DNA from: Planctomycetaceae bacterium | Lineage (GTDB): Bacteria > Planctomycetota > Planctomycetia > Pirellulales > Pirellulaceae | NCBI GenBank assembly: GCA_002702965.1 | Contig: PADE01000046.1 | Span: forward strand, 1 to 9,597 | DNA: 9,597 bases | Direction of reading: 5' to 3' | In this document: positions 7,388 to 9,597 of the stretch, piece after piece | Position numbering within the stretch: the stretch's first letter is position 1 | How the letters are laid out: the number at the start of each line of letters is the position of its first letter | Translations under genes and position numbers: made by a program | The notes under the pieces: model-generated | The model's input: the letters and a program-made list of their open reading frames with translations, nothing else | Databases searched by the model: none | What the model was told of the DNA's origin: nothing

Positions 7388-7425
7388 TCGGTCGGCGGAT
7401 TACGCATCGGTCGGCGGATTACGCA
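7388..7425. repeat. Exact 19-bp tandem duplication
   Basis: TCGGTCGGCGGATTACGCA occurs at 7388-7406 and again, without a single change, at 7407-7425. It lies 50-87 bases upstream of the propeller ATG, where a promoter or operator would be expected. The core GGCGGATTACGC resembles one arm of dispersed palindromic repeats found in many bacterial genomes, but the matching inverted arm is not present here, so that link is speculative. It may be a recent slippage duplication or a doubled regulator site. Confidence 0.9.
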
Positions 7426-7507
7426 CCCGCCCAACCGCGAACGATGCGACACGGATAGACCGTCGACGCAGGTCCAGATACTCTCTCCTGTCCGCCGGGT
7501 CAAGCAT
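7400..7507 (-). CDS. Possible 35-residue micro-ORF (doubtful)
   Basis: ATG at 7507-7505 reads MLDPADRREYLDLRRRSIRV, then ASFAVGRVRNPPTDA, and stops at TAA (7402-7400) inside the 19-bp duplication. It is Arg-rich, in a different frame from the propeller gene, and has no evident ribosome binding site. The C-terminal NPPTDA is simply the translation of the duplicated 19-mer. It could be a leader peptide of the propeller gene or a dispersed repeat read as protein, but chance is the simplest explanation. Confidence 0.15.
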   Translation of the reverse strand: MLDPADRREYLDLRRRSIRVASFAVGRVRNPPTDA

Positions 7508-7608
7508 ACCGAACCGCTGCCGCCCGGATGCGGAACGCGTGCAGCGATAGCCTTTTCAAACAAATTCGGTGGTTTCGCGGCCGGCTGCACCAGAAATTGA
7601 CGAGCCGA

Positions 7609-7625
7609 GCATCAAAGTTTGATGC
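7609..7625. promoter_or_regulatory. Perfect 17-bp palindrome, candidate operator
   Basis: GCATCAAA-G-TTTGATGC is a perfect inverted repeat with 8-bp arms around a single central base, the geometry of a dimeric regulator binding site. It is centred 86 bases before the GTG start of the second DUF1553 gene, just upstream of an A/T-rich tract (TTCAAACTATGGTAAACTAG, 7639-7658) that could contain a -10 element. The arms are too close for an RNA hairpin with a normal loop, which favours a DNA site. The regulator is unknown. Confidence 0.5.
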
Positions 7626-7690
7626 GCTGGGATGCCGATTCAAACTATGGTAAACTAGCCCCTCCCGAGTGGCCGGGTAACTGCATTGAG

Positions 7691-7695
7691 AGGAG
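7691..7695 (+). promoter_or_regulatory. Shine-Dalgarno site that fixes the GTG start
   Basis: AGGAG within GAGAGGAGA lies seven bases upstream of GTG at 7703. It supports this non-ATG start over the in-frame ATG at 7622, which has no such site and would put 27 polar residues before the signal peptide. Confidence 0.75.
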
Positions 7696-7702
7696 AAATA
7701 GC

Positions 7703-9597
7703 GTGGTGCGATGTCTTTGTGTGATTTGGGTGTTGCTCCTACTGTCTGGTCCGTTGCCGGCTGCCGAGTCGGTGGACGCAGTTTTGGACAAGGAAAACGC
7801 CTCACTGGGTGCCGGACACGCACCGCTCGAGACCATCGACGCCCTTGCTTTTCTGCGCCGCGCCAGCGTCGATCTGACGGGCCGCATCCCCAGCGCGGAG
7901 GCGGTGGCTGAATTTCTCGCCTGGCCCGCTCCGCAGCGGCGAACACAGCTGATCGACAAACTGATCACGAGCGATCAGTTTGCGGATCGCTGGACCGTGT
8001 TTTTCGCCGACATGCTGCGACTGCGCAGCAACGTTACGGGCGGCTCCGCGCTGATGGCCTACGTCCATCAGGCTGTGCAGCAAGACATGCCTTACAACGA
8101 ATTGGTGGGCCGGCTGATCGCGACCAACGGCAAAGCTAATCGCACGCCCGAGGTCGGCTTCGTGCTCGGTGACAATGCAGACCCCTTCGCGCTGGCCAGC
8201 GTCACGTCGCAGGTATTCTTGGGGGTGCGGATTGGCTGCGCTCAGTGTCATGACCACCCGTTCGACGTCTGGACGCGTCAGGATTTCTTCGGCATGGCGG
8301 CCTACTTTGGCAAGACCCGCCGCGTGGAAAGTACCTTGACGCGCGCGGTCTACACCACCGAGGCGAAGCAGACGACCGTTCTTTGGCCGCCGGAGGGCGC
8401 CGCCGAAGGGGAAGCCCGGCAACCGATGCAGCCAAGATTTCCGTTTGAGATGATTTCTCCCGCGAAGCGGTTGGCTTTCATCACGCGATTTGAACAAGGG
8501 CTTGCGGCGCGCCAGCAGCGAGCGGGTCAGCCGGCTGGCCCTTCGGTGGACGACCTGCTCGCGGCCACCGCCGAGAAAGCGCGGCAGCGCGCACGCGGCG
8601 ATGCGCCACGTGGGTTCGATGTTGTGGGGGAAGCGAAGTCCACACTGCGCAAGATCGATGTCAAAGCCAGCTTGTACCGGCACAGCGCGCTGCGCTCGAC
8701 GTTGGCGGATTTGGTCACCAGTCCGCGCAATCGGTTGTTCGCGCAGTCGATCGCGAATCGTGTCTGGAAGGAGTTGATTGGCCGCGGCTTTGTCGAGCCG
8801 GTGGATGACTTCCGTTCAGACAACCAACCCAGCCATCCCCGGACGCTCGGTTTCCTGGCGGAGGAATTCGTCGCTCACGGCTATCAGTTTCGCCAGCTGG
8901 TGCGGATGGTCGTGTCCAGCCAGGCGTACCAGCGGGCGCACGTGCCGTCGGATGCCGATGACCTGCTGCGGGAGGAACTGGAAACAGCGTTTCTGGGCAC
9001 AAGCACGCGGCGGATGCTGAGTGAATCGCTGTACGACAGCATCGTGGTGGCAGGCCACCTGTTCGATACCAAGTACCCCGACGGCTACAACAAGAAAGTG
9101 GTCACCGAGAGTGTTCGTGTGCTCGTCGAACCGGGCGCGCCAGAGGTGCCCGCCGTGGTTGCCAGTCCGGCGGACCAAACGAGTGGACCGAAAATGAAGC
9201 CCGCCGCGGTGTCCCGCGGTGGATACGCACTCGAGGATGCCATCGAACTCGATTTCAACGCCTTGTTGACCAAGGGCGACGATCTGGAAATCGAACGCAT
9301 GCAAGTGATGTCAAAAGAGGAACTGGAAGCTCAGCGGATGATGGCCCAGCGGGCCCAGCGCCTCACAGGAGCCAAGTACGAAACGCGGATGGTCAAACGC
9401 GAGTACGACGACAATCCTAAATTCAGTAGTTCGTTTCGGATGGCCTCGCCGGCGCCCGCCGGTCATTTCCTGCGGGTGTTTGGGCAAACCGCCCGAGCCG
9501 ACCTCGGTGAGCGGCGCGACGCTGACCCCACGATGCGACAATCGTTGATGATGCTCAACGGTCGGCTGATCCACGAGGCGTCCCGGGTGGGCACGCT
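7703..9597 (+). CDS. DUF1549-DUF1553 exported protein without PSCyt1 domain (3' end outside window)
   Basis: From GTG at 7703 the frame is open for 631 codons to the right edge. Residues 1-21 (MVRCLCVIWVLLLLSGPLPA) form a signal peptide. DUF1549 spans about 43-215: LRRASVDLTGRIPSAE, DRWTVFFADMLRL, and the haem-type motif CAQCHDHPFDVW (179-190). A linker rich in Ala, Arg and Gln (about 260-310) leads to DUF1553, beginning near 324 (YRHSALRSTLADLVTSPRNR, ANRVWKELIGRGFVEP, NQPSHPRTLGFLAEEF, SSQAYQRA). An unusually charged stretch (about 456-575) interrupts DUF1553 before SSFRMASPAPAGHFLRVFGQ and MLNGRLI. Compared with the protein at 298-3735 it lacks the N-terminal PSCyt1 module and the LamG-like insert, so it carries a single CxxCH. 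The usual downstream partner would be a DUF1501 gene, beyond the window. The function is unknown; a periplasmic location is likely. GTG at 7706 is a minor alternative start. The C-terminal part of DUF1553 is missing only because the window ends. Confidence 0.92.
   Translation, partial: MVRCLCVIWVLLLLSGPLPAAESVDAVLDKENASLGAGHAPLETIDALAFLRRASVDLTGRIPSAEAVAEFLAWPAPQRRTQLIDKLITSDQFADRWTVFFADMLRLRSNVTGGSALMAYVHQAVQQDMPYNELVGRLIATNGKANRTPEVGFVLGDNADPFALASVTSQVFLGVRIGCAQCHDHPFDVWTRQDFFGMAAYFGKTRRVESTLTRAVYTTEAKQTTVLWPPEGAAEGEARQPMQPRFPFEMISPAKRLAFITRFEQGLAARQQRAGQPAGPSVDDLLAATAEKARQRARGDAPRGFDVVGEAKSTLRKIDVKASLYRHSALRSTLADLVTSPRNRLFAQSIANRVWKELIGRGFVEPVDDFRSDNQPSHPRTLGFLAEEFVAHGYQFRQLVRMVVSSQAYQRAHVPSDADDLLREELETAFLGTSTRRMLSESLYDSIVVAGHLFDTKYPDGYNKKVVTESVRVLVEPGAPEVPAVVASPADQTSGPKMKPAAVSRGGYALEDAIELDFNALLTKGDDLEIERMQVMSKEELEAQRMMAQRAQRLTGAKYETRMVKREYDDNPKFSSSFRMASPAPAGHFLRVFGQTARADLGERRDADPTMRQSLMMLNGRLIHEASRVGT

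Larger units (their letters stand above)
7339..7702. other. Divergent intergenic region between propeller gene and second DUF1549/DUF1553 gene
   Basis: This 364-base region contains the promoters of two divergent genes. It holds an exact 19-bp tandem duplication near the propeller start, a perfect 17-bp palindrome and an A/T-richer tract (about 7590-7660) nearer the plus-strand gene. The propeller frame remains open through most of it, but its translation is not family-like. A 35-codon minus-strand reading frame (7507-7400) is listed separately as doubtful. No RNA gene was recognised. Confidence 0.6.

Noticed and set aside
7339..7590. N-terminal extension of the propeller protein to the ATG at 7590
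   Set aside because: It would bury the signal peptide 84 residues inside and run through the 19-bp duplication. The ATG at 7338 has a ribosome binding site.
7597..7656. TTGACG or TTGATG with TATGGT or TAAACT as a promoter of the second DUF1553 gene
   Set aside because: No combination gives 16-18 base spacing with two good hexamers, so it is noted only as an A/T-rich tract.
7622..7702. Upstream in-frame ATG at 7622 for the second DUF1553 gene
   Set aside because: It has no Shine-Dalgarno site and precedes the signal peptide with polar residues. GTG at 7703 has AGGAG seven bases upstream.
7802..8683. Minus-strand 293-codon frame
   Set aside because: It lies antisense to the DUF1549 coding region and shows no domain or leader. 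The plus frame has clear family motifs.

Overview
The window looks like chromosomal DNA of a planctomycete (Planctomycetota, plausibly Pirellulales or a relative). It is GC-rich and densely coding. It carries two copies of the hallmark DUF1549/DUF1553 gene type of this phylum, one with an N-terminal planctomycete cytochrome c (PSCyt1) domain, plus the start of a DUF1501 gene with a twin-arginine-like leader. Every protein seen begins with an export signal, so the whole region appears devoted to the periplasm or cell surface.

Layout, left to right. (1) Positions 1-301, minus strand: the N-terminus of a DUF1501-type protein running off the left edge. It contains a 75-bp tandem repeat that encodes an Ala/Gly/Pro-rich 25-residue repeat just after the leader. 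(2) 298-3735, minus: a 1145-residue PSCyt1 / DUF1549 / LamG-like insert / DUF1553 protein, translationally overlapped (ATGA) with the DUF1501 gene downstream. (3) 3736-4090: a divergent intergenic region with two small hairpins and no gene. (4) 4091-6391, plus: a 766-residue secreted protein resembling GH123/DUF4091 glycoside hydrolases, with an N-terminal CBM-like beta-sandwich. (5) 6388-7338, minus: a secreted beta-propeller of the PQQ-like/arylsulfotransferase-like type, convergent with the hydrolase so that the two stop codons interlock. (6) 7339-7702: a divergent intergenic region with an exact 19-bp tandem duplication and a perfect 17-bp palindrome. (7) 7703 to the right edge, plus: a second DUF1549/DUF1553 gene of the shorter type without PSCyt1, with a GTG start and a good ribosome binding site. 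It is open to the end of the window.

How the genes may work together (inference): planctomycete DUF1549/DUF1553 plus DUF1501 pairs form conserved two-gene modules of unsettled biochemical function, and they often lie near sulfatases and glycoside hydrolases. Here one such module and the start of another bracket a putative glycosidase and a secreted propeller, which fits a locus handling an extracellular glycan. Nothing here proves a substrate. No RNA genes, CRISPR array, insertion sequence or prophage gene was recognised. The window looks like an ordinary planctomycete genome region with a few local sequence oddities rather than a clearly new system.
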